The notes under the pieces were generated by a model. The model worked only from the letters and a program-made list of their open reading frames with translations. It was not told the DNA's origin and did no database searches. A stretch of DNA of 64,000 nucleotides from the NCBI GenBank assembly GCA_021324795.1, contig JAJPIK010000078.1, positions 23,483 to 87,482 on the forward strand, given 5' to 3'. Positions 28,703 through 36,872 of this stretch are shown piece by piece (positions within the stretch are counted from its first letter, which is position 1; every line of letters begins with the position of its first letter). The position numbers and the translations under genes are program-made. This stretch comes from Chloroflexota bacterium (GTDB lineage Bacteria; Chloroflexota; UBA6077; FW602-bin22; CADDYW01).

Positions 28703-30322
28703 CTAAGGCGCAATCACCTTATCCCCTTCTTTGAGCCCCTTCGTAATCTCGGTGTTCGTATCGTCGCTGATTCCAACCGTGACGTCCACTTCCTGAGGAC
28801 GGTTACCGGGTCCCACTAGACGAACGAAACGCCGACCTCCAAAGGTTGAGATGGCCACAGTGGGCAGAATGAGCACATTTTCCTTGCGTTGGACGTCAAT
28901 CGCGACGTTGGCGAGATCGCCAAGCTGGACCGGGCCGGGTGGAGTCGGCAGGTTCAGTCGCACCGTGCGGAGATTGGCCGGAAGCTGCGGGTTGTTGCCG
29001 CTAGCCACGGCCGGCATGCGAATGACCTGGCCTTCCAGCGTCGTATTCGGAAACGAGCTGAGTACGATAGAGGCTTTCTGGCCAACCTGAACGTTCGCCA
29101 AGTCCGTGGGCTGCAGCTCGACGGCGATTTCCAACTTGGCGGGATTCGAGACAGTCAGCACCGGCGTGTACGCTTGGATCTGGTCGCCATCGGTGTTGTC
29201 AGTCTCGGTGACGACGCCGTCGAAAGGAGCACGAAGCTGCGCTTCATCCAATTGCGCTTGGAGGGTGTCATACTGCAGCTTCGCTAGATCAGCCTGCTTC
29301 TGGGCAATCTCCACATCGATACTCTTGCCGGAGGCTGCTCCGAGCGCCTGGTCGAGATTCGCTCGGGCGGTGGTCAGCGCCGCCTGCGCGCTGACCACCG
29401 CTTGCTTTGCCGCGTCCAGGTCCGCCGCCGTTGGTCCTTGCTGCAGGAGGGCAACCTTCGCGTTCGCCGCCTTCAGTGCCGCGTTATCCGCATCGATTTG
29501 CTTCTTGAGATTAGCAACGTCATCCGGCTGCGGACCAGCCATGGCGATGTTATAGGCAGCCTTGGCGGCATTGTAGTCTGTCGTGGCCTGCTGAAGCGCC
29601 GCGGATTGCGGAAGAGCACCCACGTCAGCACGGGATTTCACTTGATCGTACGCGGCTTGAGCGCGTTGAAGCTCAGCGGTGGCTTTGTCAAGGTTGGCCC
29701 GGGCGACTGCGATTTGGTCCGGTGTGGGCGGAGTCTGGAGCTGGGTAAGCGCAGCTTGATCTTTCTGAAGCTGACTCTGGGCCACGGTCACCGCCGCCAT
29801 GGCACTTTGCAGATCCGCCGCGGTAGGGCCTTGGGTAAGCTTGGTCAGCGCATCCTGCGCCTTCGCATAATTCGCTTCCGCCGTGGTCACAGCCGCCCGC
29901 GCCGCGACCACGATCGACGATTCCTGACCAGAAAGGTCTTTACCCATCGCCTGATCGACCTTCAGCTCGGCGATGTCCCACTGTACCTTGGCGGTTTGGA
30001 CCTGATCCTTGAGCGTTCCCGTGTCGAGTTCCGCCAAGAGATCGCCTTTCTTTACTTTCTGATTCGTCTCAACGTACATGTGGTAAAGGCGGCCATTTTC
30101 GCGAAAATACATGATCGCCTCTTCATTCGCGGCGATCCGGCCGAGTGCCTTGACTACCTGCTCGATCGTTCCCCGGGTCACCGTATAAACTGGCTTATTG
30201 CTGTTGGCCGGTGTCGGTACCGGCGTCGGCGTGGGATAATCCTCTGGTAGCTTGGTACATGCGCTCATGATTACCCCCAGCGCCAGAAGCGCCGACGCGC
30301 ATCGGCGAACCCAAAGCCTCAT
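28703..30322 (-). CDS. HlyD/MacA-type efflux periplasmic adaptor lipoprotein
   Basis: 539 residues from ATG at 30322 with GAGGAGG upstream. Signal with lipobox (IMSAC, lipidated Cys22), a Pro/Thr linker, then the biotinyl-lipoyl half-motif around GRIAANEEAIMYF and VKKGDLLAELDTG. A very long Ala/Gln-rich alpha-helical hairpin follows (residues about 95-340, five related AAVTxAQ.../GPTAADL segments) and a beta-barrel domain (LRAPFDGVVTETDNTDGDQ). Adaptors of this kind work with MacB-type ABC or RND transporters, none of which is next to it. The helical hairpin is longer than usual, with internal duplication. Confidence 0.88.
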   Translation of the reverse strand: MRLWVRRCASALLALGVIMSACTKLPEDYPTPTPVPTPANSNKPVYTVTRGTIEQVVKALGRIAANEEAIMYFRENGRLYHMYVETNQKVKKGDLLAELDTGTLKDQVQTAKVQWDIAELKVDQAMGKDLSGQESSIVVAARAAVTTAEANYAKAQDALTKLTQGPTAADLQSAMAAVTVAQSQLQKDQAALTQLQTPPTPDQIAVARANLDKATAELQRAQAAYDQVKSRADVGALPQSAALQQATTDYNAAKAAYNIAMAGPQPDDVANLKKQIDADNAALKAANAKVALLQQGPTAADLDAAKQAVVSAQAALTTARANLDQALGAASGKSIDVEIAQKQADLAKLQYDTLQAQLDEAQLRAPFDGVVTETDNTDGDQIQAYTPVLTVSNPAKLEIAVELQPTDLANVQVGQKASIVLSSFPNTTLEGQVIRMPAVASGNNPQLPANLRTVRLNLPTPPGPVQLGDLANVAIDVQRKENVLILPTVAISTFGGRRFVRLVGPGNRPQEVDVTVGISDDTNTEITKGLKEGDKVIAP

Positions 30323-30401
30323 CGGTCTCAGACCTCCTCGTCACGCCTATCGGGCGTCTCCTTTTATCGGGGCGCTAGCACCGGCGTGGCGCACTGTGCC
30401 G

Positions 30402-30429
30402 ATTATAGCCCAATGCCCGCTTCAGTCAA
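30402..30429 (-). promoter_or_regulatory. Promoter of the efflux adaptor gene
   Basis: Minus-strand TTGACT (30429-30424), 16 bp, TATAAT (30407-30402). The -35 box overlaps the last codons of the upstream methyltransferase gene, so the adaptor can be transcribed on its own. Confidence 0.65.
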
Positions 30430-31678
30430 CACCGACTGCCCGCAGAACGGTTACAGTCTCAAGGTGATAGGTCTGGGGAAACATATCGATCGGCTGAATC
30501 TCTTCAATCTGAAAACCCTGCTGACTTAAGTAGGCCAAGTCGCGTGCCAGGGTCGACGGATCACAAGAGACGTAAATCACCGTTGCCGGAGGTTGATTGA
30601 CCAGCGCTCGGAGGACTCTCCGATCACAACCACTACGCGATGGGTCGAGCACTACCGCATCCGGACGCGCTTCGAGCCGCGCCAGATGATCTTCAGTTCG
30701 TCCAACGCGGAACTCGACGTTGCTCATTCCTTGAGCATTGTGGACGGCATCGCGGACCGCTGTCTGCGACTCTTCGATCCCAACCACCCGCCCTGCCCGT
30801 TCCGCGATCAGCAGGGAAAAAGTGCCCACGCCGCAGTAGGCATCGACTACTAGCTCGCTCCCGCGAAGATCAAGACGCTCGAGGACAAGCAAGGCGAGTA
30901 AATCCACCTGGCTGAACCAGCCACTACGCACCGGAAGCCAAGCCGCCCGAATGGCTTCGGGAAGCTCGCGCTGGTCGAGACGGGTGTTCACTTGAAAGAA
31001 CGACGCCGCGGAAACGCGGTAGGTACGGCCCCAGAGCATCTCCTCGTAATCCGGCTGACCGGACGCCAGGCCTTCTACCTCGGCCGGTAGCTCCGGCGAA
31101 ATCAACAATTGGCCAGTCCGGCTTCCGTGGCGGATCACAAGCTGCCCAGGATCGAGCCGTACTCCCCTGAGTCGCTCAATCACCGCGGCAACGGCTGGCT
31201 GCATAATCTGACAGGTCTCGATCGGTAACAAATCGTGGGTCTGAAAGCGCGCGAAGCTGAGATGGCCGTTTGGATCGACACTCAGTCGCGCATGATTTCG
31301 ATAAGCATAGGGCTCAACGGCCGGAATTGTTGGCCGAACGGGTGGGTCAATCAGGTGACCAATCCGGCTGAGTTGGCGGCGGAGTAGCTCCTCTTTCCAG
31401 CCAAGGTGAGCGGTGTACGCCAGATGCTGCCATTGACAGCCACCGCAGGCGCCAAAGTACGGGCAGCGAGGTGCGACTCGTTCTGGCGCCGGTTCCTCGA
31501 TTCCCACGACTACGCCGCGCGCAAATCGTCGCTGAACGTCTACAATCTCGGCAATCACACGTTCACCAGGCAAGCCACCATGCACAAAGACCGCGAGATT
31601 ACTGTCAGTGTGACCGACCGCCCCGCCCAAATAGCTGAAATCCTTCAATGTAAGAGTAATTCGACTTCCAGGATGCAA
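30422..31678 (-). CDS. 23S rRNA (uracil-5-)-methyltransferase, RlmD/RlmCD type
   Basis: SAM-dependent m5U methyltransferase of the TrmA/RumA family. 418 residues from TTG at 31678 with GCAGGAG upstream. N-terminal TRAM domain (VFVHGGLPGERVIAEI); [4Fe-4S] ligands in CPYFGACGGCQWQ and ETCQIM; SAM loop VVDAYCGVGTFSLL; DPSRSGCD; catalytic nucleophile Cys in YVSCDPSTLARD. Which uridine it modifies cannot be told from sequence alone. Divergent from tRNA-Pro; a minus-strand TATACT overlaps the tRNA -10 box. Confidence 0.9.
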   Translation of the reverse strand: MHPGSRITLTLKDFSYLGGAVGHTDSNLAVFVHGGLPGERVIAEIVDVQRRFARGVVVGIEEPAPERVAPRCPYFGACGGCQWQHLAYTAHLGWKEELLRRQLSRIGHLIDPPVRPTIPAVEPYAYRNHARLSVDPNGHLSFARFQTHDLLPIETCQIMQPAVAAVIERLRGVRLDPGQLVIRHGSRTGQLLISPELPAEVEGLASGQPDYEEMLWGRTYRVSAASFFQVNTRLDQRELPEAIRAAWLPVRSGWFSQVDLLALLVLERLDLRGSELVVDAYCGVGTFSLLIAERAGRVVGIEESQTAVRDAVHNAQGMSNVEFRVGRTEDHLARLEARPDAVVLDPSRSGCDRRVLRALVNQPPATVIYVSCDPSTLARDLAYLSQQGFQIEEIQPIDMFPQTYHLETVTVLRAVGVD

Positions 31679-31693
31679 GGCTTCTCCTGCAAC

Positions 31694-31722
31694 TTGCCGT
31701 TCGCAACTACATTGAGTATAAT
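31694..31722 (+). promoter_or_regulatory. Promoter of tRNA-Pro
   Basis: TTGCCG, 17 bp, TATAAT, ending 10 bp before the first base of the tRNA. Its -10 region read on the other strand gives TATACT, a possible divergent promoter for the methyltransferase gene. Confidence 0.7.
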
Positions 31723-31731
31723 TCAGATGGA

Positions 31732-31809
31732 CGGGGCGTGGCGCAGTTTGGTTAGCGCGCAGCGTTCGGGACGCTGAGGTCGGTGGTTCAAGTCCACTCG
31801 CCCCGACCA
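31732..31809 (+). tRNA. tRNA-Pro (anticodon CGG)
   Basis: Acceptor stem CGGGGCG / CGCCCCG, D arm GGCGCAG...GCGC, anticodon arm CAGCG-TTCGGGA-CGCTG giving CGG, T arm GGTGG-TTCAAGT-CCACT, discriminator A and encoded CCA. Reads CCG codons. Confidence 0.95.
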
Positions 31810-31816
31810 GATACGA

Positions 31817-31840
31817 TGAGCATCGACCGACCGATGCTCA
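31817..31840 (+). terminator. Hairpin after tRNA-Pro
   Basis: TGAGCATCG / CGATGCTCA, 9-bp perfect stem with 6-nt loop, just before the next tRNA promoter. No T-run; probable 3' boundary or processing hairpin. Confidence 0.45.
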
Positions 31841-31844
31841 GATA

Positions 31845-31874
31845 TTGACGCCAAGGCGGTCGGTCGTGTAAAGT
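31845..31874 (+). promoter_or_regulatory. Promoter of tRNA-Gly
   Basis: TTGACG, 18 bp, TAAAGT, 25 bp before the tRNA. Good -35, moderate -10. Confidence 0.45.
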
Positions 31875-31899
31875 GTGTGTATAGGGGAGAGCAGAGCAA

Positions 31900-31971
31900 G
31901 CGGCATTGGTGTAATGGCAACACGTCTGCTTCCCAAGCAGAAGACTGACGGTTCGAGTCCGTTATGCCGCT
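31900..31971 (+). tRNA. tRNA-Gly (anticodon CCC)
   Basis: Acceptor stem GCGGCAT / ATGCCGC, anticodon arm TCTGC-TTCCCAA-GCAGA giving CCC, T loop TTCGAGT, discriminator T. The genome reads CCT after it, so CCA is added post-transcriptionally, unlike the neighbouring tRNA-Pro. Reads GGG codons. Confidence 0.93.
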
Positions 31972-32119
31972 CCTCAACCGCGCGGCGTTTGCCAGGCCGA
32001 TCACTTTTGGCCCGTCGGCAGCGTAGCCGGGTCCACTGACAGGGAATGGCACACCGTCCGACCTTATCACGGGGCGGTAGCCGCGAAGCGCGGTTTGCCG
32101 GTACCGAGAGGTGGTCAGA

Positions 32120-32410
32120 ATGCAGGCATCACCACGAGATAATTTTCCAATTGGGGGCGACTCTAACGGGCGAGGATGGTATGATCCGTCGCGTTATTCG
32201 GTCGTCCAGCGGTTCTTCTTAGCCCGGCTGGAACGCATGGTCGCGCTGAACCGTTCCCCCGAAGGGCGCACCGAGCCCTGGCAGACGACTCTGATCAGCC
32301 GCGCGATCTATTCGACCTACCGTGATTGCGTTGCGATTGGGCTGGCCGACGAGGCTCGTACCGTTCTGCGGGGTGAAGAGCGCGCTCCCCATAGCTCGGC
32401 GTCCGCCTGA
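32120..32410 (+). CDS. Small hypothetical protein
   Basis: 96 residues from ATG at 32120 with GAGAGG upstream. Polar, basic-to-neutral, helix-prone centre (VVQRFFLARLERMVALN; ISRAIYSTYRDCVAIGL); no membrane segment or known motif. It lies 38 bp upstream of the RiPP-precursor-like gene and probably shares its transcript. Function unknown. Confidence 0.55.
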   Translation: MQASPRDNFPIGGDSNGRGWYDPSRYSVVQRFFLARLERMVALNRSPEGRTEPWQTTLISRAIYSTYRDCVAIGLADEARTVLRGEERAPHSSASA

Positions 32411-32448
32411 GCCGCACCAGAATCGGCCCGCGAGGACAGTACAGGTTA

Positions 32449-32676
32449 ATGAGCAAGCAAGCAATGCAGGCGATTCTCGATCGTGCCTGCAAAGATATGC
32501 GATTCTGCACCCGCATGATCAACGACCCCGATCAAGCCATGGATGAGTACGACGTCACCCCCGAGGAGCGCGACGCTCTGAAGAGTTGCCAGCGGGAAAA
32601 GCTGGTCGCCGTCGGTCTCGACGAGCGAATGACCGCCTGGATTCCTTGGCAATGGGCTCCTAACCGCCGAAAGTAG
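32449..32676 (+). CDS. Candidate RiPP precursor (Franean1_4349-like) or LigA-like small protein
   Basis: 75 residues from ATG at 32449. The pattern MSxxAMQxILxRAxxDxxF followed by INDPDQAMDEYDVTPEERDAL and GLDERMT is that of the Franean1_4349 family of putative ribosomally made, modified peptides, whose leader resembles the LigA dioxygenase domain. The segment after DERMT (AWIPWQWAPNRRK), rich in Trp and Pro, would be the core. No modifying enzyme is recognisable beside it, so maturation is unproven. A perfect terminator follows 14 bp downstream. (Motif lengths here are split; recognition is by memory of the family, not a search.). Confidence 0.55.
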   Translation: MSKQAMQAILDRACKDMRFCTRMINDPDQAMDEYDVTPEERDALKSCQREKLVAVGLDERMTAWIPWQWAPNRRK

Positions 32677-32690
32677 TCTCGCATTGCGAA

Positions 32691-32745
32691 AGGGAATAAT
32701 ACAAAAGCGAGAGAGGATTACTCTCTCGCTTTTGTATTATTCCCT
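32691..32745. terminator. 55-bp bidirectional terminator with 25-bp perfect arms
   Basis: Arms at 32691-32715 and 32721-32745 are exact reverse complements around GATTA. The inner stem GCGAGAGAG/CTCTCTCGC is flanked by AAAA and TTTT in both directions, so it works as an intrinsic terminator for both convergent genes. Confidence 0.9.
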
Positions 32746-32764
32746 GTTAATGACTTTGTTCCTC

Positions 32765-33202
32765 TTAGGCTTGAGAAGCCTGTCGGGTTCGCTCGAAGCA
32801 AGCGCTGCAGTAGACCGGACGGTCCAGTCGAGGAAGAAAGGGAACCATTGTCTGAGCTCCACATTCGGCGCAGACCACTGGGTGCATTTCGCGTGGGGGT
32901 TGCCCGGTACGCTCACGCCGGCGCGCTGCCCGACAGGCCGGACATCGCTGCGGATCGTGAAGCAATCCCCGCTGTTGGTAGAACTCCTGCTCGCTGGTGG
33001 TGAAAGTAAAAGTAATCCCACAGTCTCGACAGACCAGCGACTTATCCACCTTGTACGTGCTCCCTACGGAATTGGCTTGATCGACCATAAATTGGCTAGT
33101 GCCTCCAGTCTTACGCTTGATGACCCCGAGCGACGCCCCTCTCGTGGTCGTACCCCGGGCTTGTCCCTCGAGCTCCATCCTCTTACATTCGGCCAGTAAC
33201 AT
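32765..33202 (-). CDS. Zinc-ribbon (CxxC) protein
   Basis: 145 residues if started at ATG 33202; ATG at 33178 or ATG at 33088 are alternatives, the last with GGAGG 13 nt upstream. First zinc site: CRDCG ... FYQQRGL ... RCPAC, the common 'probable zinc-ribbon' of Chloroflexota and Firmicutes; second site: CAECG ... YCSAC. The N-terminal 45 residues are variable. Likely a small nucleic-acid- or protein-binding factor; role unknown. Confidence 0.7.
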   Translation of the reverse strand: MLLAECKRMELEGQARGTTTRGASLGVIKRKTGGTSQFMVDQANSVGSTYKVDKSLVCRDCGITFTFTTSEQEFYQQRGLLHDPQRCPACRAARRRERTGQPPREMHPVVCAECGAQTMVPFLPRLDRPVYCSACFERTRQASQA

Positions 33203-33248
33203 ACGACCGAACGAAGGGCTTTATGCTCCTATGGATCAAGCTGGGCCG

Positions 33249-33277
33249 ATTATAGCATGGGTTTGTTATTACGTCTA
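33249..33277 (-). promoter_or_regulatory. Promoter of the zinc-ribbon gene
   Basis: Minus strand TAGACG (33277-33272), 17 bp, TATAAT (33254-33249). TSS would be near 33242, leaving about 40 nt to the ATG at 33202. Confidence 0.5.
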
Positions 33278-33310
33278 CAAACCGGAGGGGGCCCAAATTG
33301 GCTAGTACTT

Positions 33311-34417
33311 TTAGGGTCTCGTAGCGCCAAGAGCTCGGTAGGCTGCTACGGTTTGCGCTGCGATCTGGCGCTGGGTAAAGTTCTCGAGCACGCGTTGGCG
33401 ACCGTCCTCACCTAGGCGCCGCCGTAGCTCGCGATCGCCTTGAAGTGCCCGCAAATGCTCAGCGAGCGCCGACCAATCCCCTTCCCTGAAGATCAGCCCC
33501 GCTGTCCCGATCACGTAAGGGATCTGTCCCGAGCTGGAACCGATGACTGGGACACCGCATGCCATCGCCTCGATGAGAACTCGCCCGAATTGCTCACGCC
33601 AAGCCGGCGTCGTTCGCGAAGGCAGAACCAGCACGTCGAGCTGATTCAGTAAGCCGGGCACATCGTGCGAAGCCAGATCACCACAGAACTCCACGCGCTC
33701 GCTCATCCCCAGCTCAACCGCGAGCTGCTCCAGCGCCGCGCGTTCCTCGCCCGAGCCCACTAAAAGCACTCGATAGGTCCCGGGCAGCATTCGGGCAGCG
33801 CGCAATAGGAGATCGATCCCTTTGGCATGCACCAATCGCCCGACGTAACCAATCGTATAGCAGCCTTGCGCCCGGCGTTCCAATGGACGGAATAACTCCG
33901 GATCCGTCCCAAACTGCGGAATCACCCAGATCGGTCGTTGAAAACCTTTCTTGCGCAGTACATCTTGAGCATCCGGAATTCCGGCGATCGCTCCTTGGAC
34001 AGCCTGATAGTTATCCGCCTCGAACTTGGAAAAGGGGAAAGGGTAGCGTTTGTATAGGTCTTGCCAGGTGAAGAAGAGGCACCGGGCTCCGACGCCTCGA
34101 GCTGCACGCAAGCCCAGCCAGGTGGCCAGGTTGTACGGCTCTTCGTCGAGATGAACCACGTCTGGTCGGAGACTCCGGAGCAGACCGGCGAGCCGAGGAT
34201 AAAAATGCAGGTGAAAGGCGCCGTTGAAGACCAGTGGCGTCACTTGAACGGCATAACCTTGTCCTCGCGACCGTTCGAGACGTATTAGACTCTTTCCATC
34301 ACGCCATGATACGGGGGTAATCAAGGTTAGATCGAGATCGTCGGCGCGCGCGATCTCCTCCAGCTTGCGATGGTAGGTAGCGCGCATGAAAGCCTTCGAG
34401 ACCATGACGACCTTCAT
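33311..34417 (-). CDS. GT4 family glycosyltransferase
   Basis: Retaining GT-B enzyme. ATG at 34417 (MKVVMVSKAF), 5 bp after the stop of the upstream gene and behind GGTGGGG, gives 368 residues. Motifs: VVHLDEEPYN in the N-domain, IGYVGRLVHAKGIDLLL, VLLVGSGEERAAL and the E-x7-E element in EQFGRVLIEAMACGVPVIG. Last gene of the exopolysaccharide cluster in transcription order. Donor and acceptor unknown. Confidence 0.87.
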   Translation of the reverse strand: MKVVMVSKAFMRATYHRKLEEIARADDLDLTLITPVSWRDGKSLIRLERSRGQGYAVQVTPLVFNGAFHLHFYPRLAGLLRSLRPDVVHLDEEPYNLATWLGLRAARGVGARCLFFTWQDLYKRYPFPFSKFEADNYQAVQGAIAGIPDAQDVLRKKGFQRPIWVIPQFGTDPELFRPLERRAQGCYTIGYVGRLVHAKGIDLLLRAARMLPGTYRVLLVGSGEERAALEQLAVELGMSERVEFCGDLASHDVPGLLNQLDVLVLPSRTTPAWREQFGRVLIEAMACGVPVIGSSSGQIPYVIGTAGLIFREGDWSALAEHLRALQGDRELRRRLGEDGRQRVLENFTQRQIAAQTVAAYRALGATRP

Positions 34418-34422
34418 ATCCG

Positions 34423-35613
34423 TTACCCCACCACCTGCTCGGTCACCTCTTGATAGACCTGCGCGGTAGCCGCCAGCGTCGCCTCCCAGGTGAACGCCGC
34501 CGCTTGTTTTGGCCCACGTCGCTTCAGATCCTGGCGTAGCTCCTGGTCGGTGAGTACTCGTCTCAGCATCTCGGCCAAAGCCAATGGATCGTTGGGATCG
34601 AAGAGGAGACCGGCCTCGCCGACGACCTCTGGCAAAGAGGACGCGCACGAACAGACGACCGGAGCACCACACGCCATTGCTTCGAGCGGCGGCAAGCCAA
34701 AGCCCTCATAAAGCGAAGGGAAGACAAAGGTATCAGCTCGACCGTACAGCGCGCGCACGTCGTCGTCGCCAACGACACCGAGGAATCGCACGGTCTCGGC
34801 AATTCCCAACCGCTCAACGTCCGGTCGTGGATCGTAGAACAATGGCTGCCCCGCGCGCACTGCCCCGACGATGACCAAGCAATGCGGAAGGTCGCAGCCT
34901 CTCCTGAGCATGGCAAAAGCCTTGATCAGGCAATCAACGTTCTTCCGGCGATCGAGCCCTCCCAGATAGAGCAGATAGGGACGATCGAGCCCGTAGCGTG
35001 CCAAAACCGTGTCGGCCCAGACCTCTTCCTCGGGGGTCGCCAACGGACGGAATCGGGCGTCAACCGCCAATGGGATGACGCGGATCTGGTGGGCGGGAAT
35101 CCCAAGAAGCCGCTGCAGGTCATGGGCACTCGCTTGCGAATCGGTAATAATCCGGTTGGCAAAGTGTAAACCATGGCTCACCAGCGTCGTATATAGGCGT
35201 TGGCCAGCGGTTCGCCGGTACTCCGGCCGAACGATCGGCACAAGATCGTGAACCGTGACGATCGTCGGTTGGCGCGGCCACAACGGCGCGGCGAAGTAGG
35301 GATAGTGCACCAGGTCGACCTTCGCAAGGCTCGCCGCCGACGGTAGCCCGAGCTGCTCGTACCAGATCTTCGCCAGGCTTCGCGGCAGCCGATCGATCGG
35401 AGAGGCAAGCAATTGAACGGACTGTTTCGGTACGACGTTCACATCGTGTGAAAACACGCTTACCGCGGGCGGGAACGCCCGAGAGCCGAGCAAAACCGGC
35501 TCGGCCCATCGCTCGATTGCAGCCACCAGTTGAGCGACGTAGCGACCGGTTCCCGAAAAGGGATAGTGAAGAAACAACGCATTCAAAGCAACGCGTGGCT
35601 TCACCGACCGCAT
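34423..35613 (-). CDS. GT4 family glycosyltransferase
   Basis: 396 residues from ATG at 35613, whose A is shared with the upstream stop (TGATG), so translation is coupled. GT-B fold: VALNALFLHYPFSGTGRYV, VTVHDLVPIVRPE, ITDSQASAHDLQRLLGIP, LYLGGLDRRKNVDCLIKAF and E-x7-E in [18 protein letters not shown]. Similar to mannosyltransferases of polysaccharide clusters and paralogous to the next upstream gene. Confidence 0.88.
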   Translation of the reverse strand: MRSVKPRVALNALFLHYPFSGTGRYVAQLVAAIERWAEPVLLGSRAFPPAVSVFSHDVNVVPKQSVQLLASPIDRLPRSLAKIWYEQLGLPSAASLAKVDLVHYPYFAAPLWPRQPTIVTVHDLVPIVRPEYRRTAGQRLYTTLVSHGLHFANRIITDSQASAHDLQRLLGIPAHQIRVIPLAVDARFRPLATPEEEVWADTVLARYGLDRPYLLYLGGLDRRKNVDCLIKAFAMLRRGCDLPHCLVIVGAVRAGQPLFYDPRPDVERLGIAETVRFLGVVGDDDVRALYGRADTFVFPSLYEGFGLPPLEAMACGAPVVCSCASSLPEVVGEAGLLFDPNDPLALAEMLRRVLTDQELRQDLKRRGPKQAAAFTWEATLAATAQVYQEVTEQVVG

Positions 35614-36752
35614 CAATCCCCACCAATGCGATGGTAGATATTTAGCATACGCTCGGCAGCCGCTTCCCAGGTAAACCGATGGGCCCGCTCCAGCGCTCGC
35701 TGCGCCAGCATTGCCCGCCGGTCAGGGTCGTTGAGAAGTGCTCCCATCGCGTCTGCTAAGCCATCCACGTCCTCGGCTGAAACCAGGATTCCCGCGTCGC
35801 CAACGACCTCCGGTAGTGAAGAACTGTTCGAGCAGATCACCGGCGTCCCACAGGCCATCGCTTCGAGCGGTGGCAAGCCAAAGCCCTCGTAGAGCGAGGG
35901 AAAGACAAACACGTCGCAGAGCGAATAGAGCACCGGCAAATCGTCGTCCGGAATTCGCCCAAGGTAAACCACCTCCTGCTCGGCTACTAACTCTTCAACA
36001 TCCTGGAGAATGTCCTCGTAGAGCCAGCCCAATCCCCCGGCAAGGACTAGCTTATGCCGGGCCCGCCGCTGCTGTCGCAAAATGGTGTAGGCTTGGAGAA
36101 GCCGGCGCAAATTTTTCCGAGGTTCAATCGTTCCAACGTAGAGCATGAAGGGAAAGTGCAGACCGTATTTTCGTCGAGCCGTCTCTAATATGACTTCGTC
36201 TTCAATCGGTCGGAAACGTCGGTCAACGCCCGAATAGACGACTTCGACCCGTTCGGGAGGCACGTCAAGCAACGTCATGAGGTCGTTACGGGTGTTCTCC
36301 GAGTCAGCCGTGACGTAATCGGCCTGGCGCACCGAGATCGGAACGATCCGCTCCAGATGGGCTCGGAGTCGCTCGTCAGCACATTCCGGAACCAGGAGAA
36401 ACGAGAGGTCATGGACAGTCACGACGGTCGCTCCCCGTCGTACCGGCGGCAGAACAAAGTCCGGAAAATGAAAGACGTCGGCCGGACCAGTCAGCGCATC
36501 AACTGGCACCGGAACACCCAGCTTATACCACAAGACGTTCAGCGTGCGCTGCGACAACCAGAGCGGGCGGCTGCTGACGTTGGGTGCTCTCGGCGCGGTT
36601 GGCGCGTCCTTTCGTGCCCCCTCCGGACCATAAAACAAGAGAAAGTGCGTGTCCGGGTCAAGGGGCACCATCGCGTCGACCAAACTGCGGACAAAACGTC
36701 CAACCCCCGCTCCTTGGTGAACCGCTGCCGCATAGTCAATCGCAACGCGCAA
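35613..36752 (-). CDS. GT4 family glycosyltransferase
   Basis: 379 residues from TTG at 36752 after GGAAAAGG. Same family as the gene downstream: [81 protein letters not shown] with E-x7-E. A 120-bp gap separates it from the flippase-like gene; nothing else is seen in that gap. Confidence 0.88.
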   Translation of the reverse strand: MRVAIDYAAAVHQGAGVGRFVRSLVDAMVPLDPDTHFLLFYGPEGARKDAPTAPRAPNVSSRPLWLSQRTLNVLWYKLGVPVPVDALTGPADVFHFPDFVLPPVRRGATVVTVHDLSFLLVPECADERLRAHLERIVPISVRQADYVTADSENTRNDLMTLLDVPPERVEVVYSGVDRRFRPIEDEVILETARRKYGLHFPFMLYVGTIEPRKNLRRLLQAYTILRQQRRARHKLVLAGGLGWLYEDILQDVEELVAEQEVVYLGRIPDDDLPVLYSLCDVFVFPSLYEGFGLPPLEAMACGTPVICSNSSSLPEVVGDAGILVSAEDVDGLADAMGALLNDPDRRAMLAQRALERAHRFTWEAAAERMLNIYHRIGGD

Positions 36753-36872
36753 GAGCCCTTTTCCTCATCCTTCAATGTCCCGCCACGGCAGGAGTTGGAG
36801 ATATCCCCCAACATTTCCCCATCCGGACGGGGTGGCAGCGGACCAAATCCGAGATGGTCCCCTGATTCCGCA

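Noticed and set aside
34418..34672. 85-residue N-terminal extension of the GT4 gene ending at 33311
   Set aside because: It lies inside the upstream glycosyltransferase gene, is Arg/Gly-rich as expected of an out-of-frame shadow, and MKVVMVSKAF at 34417 is a typical GT4 start.
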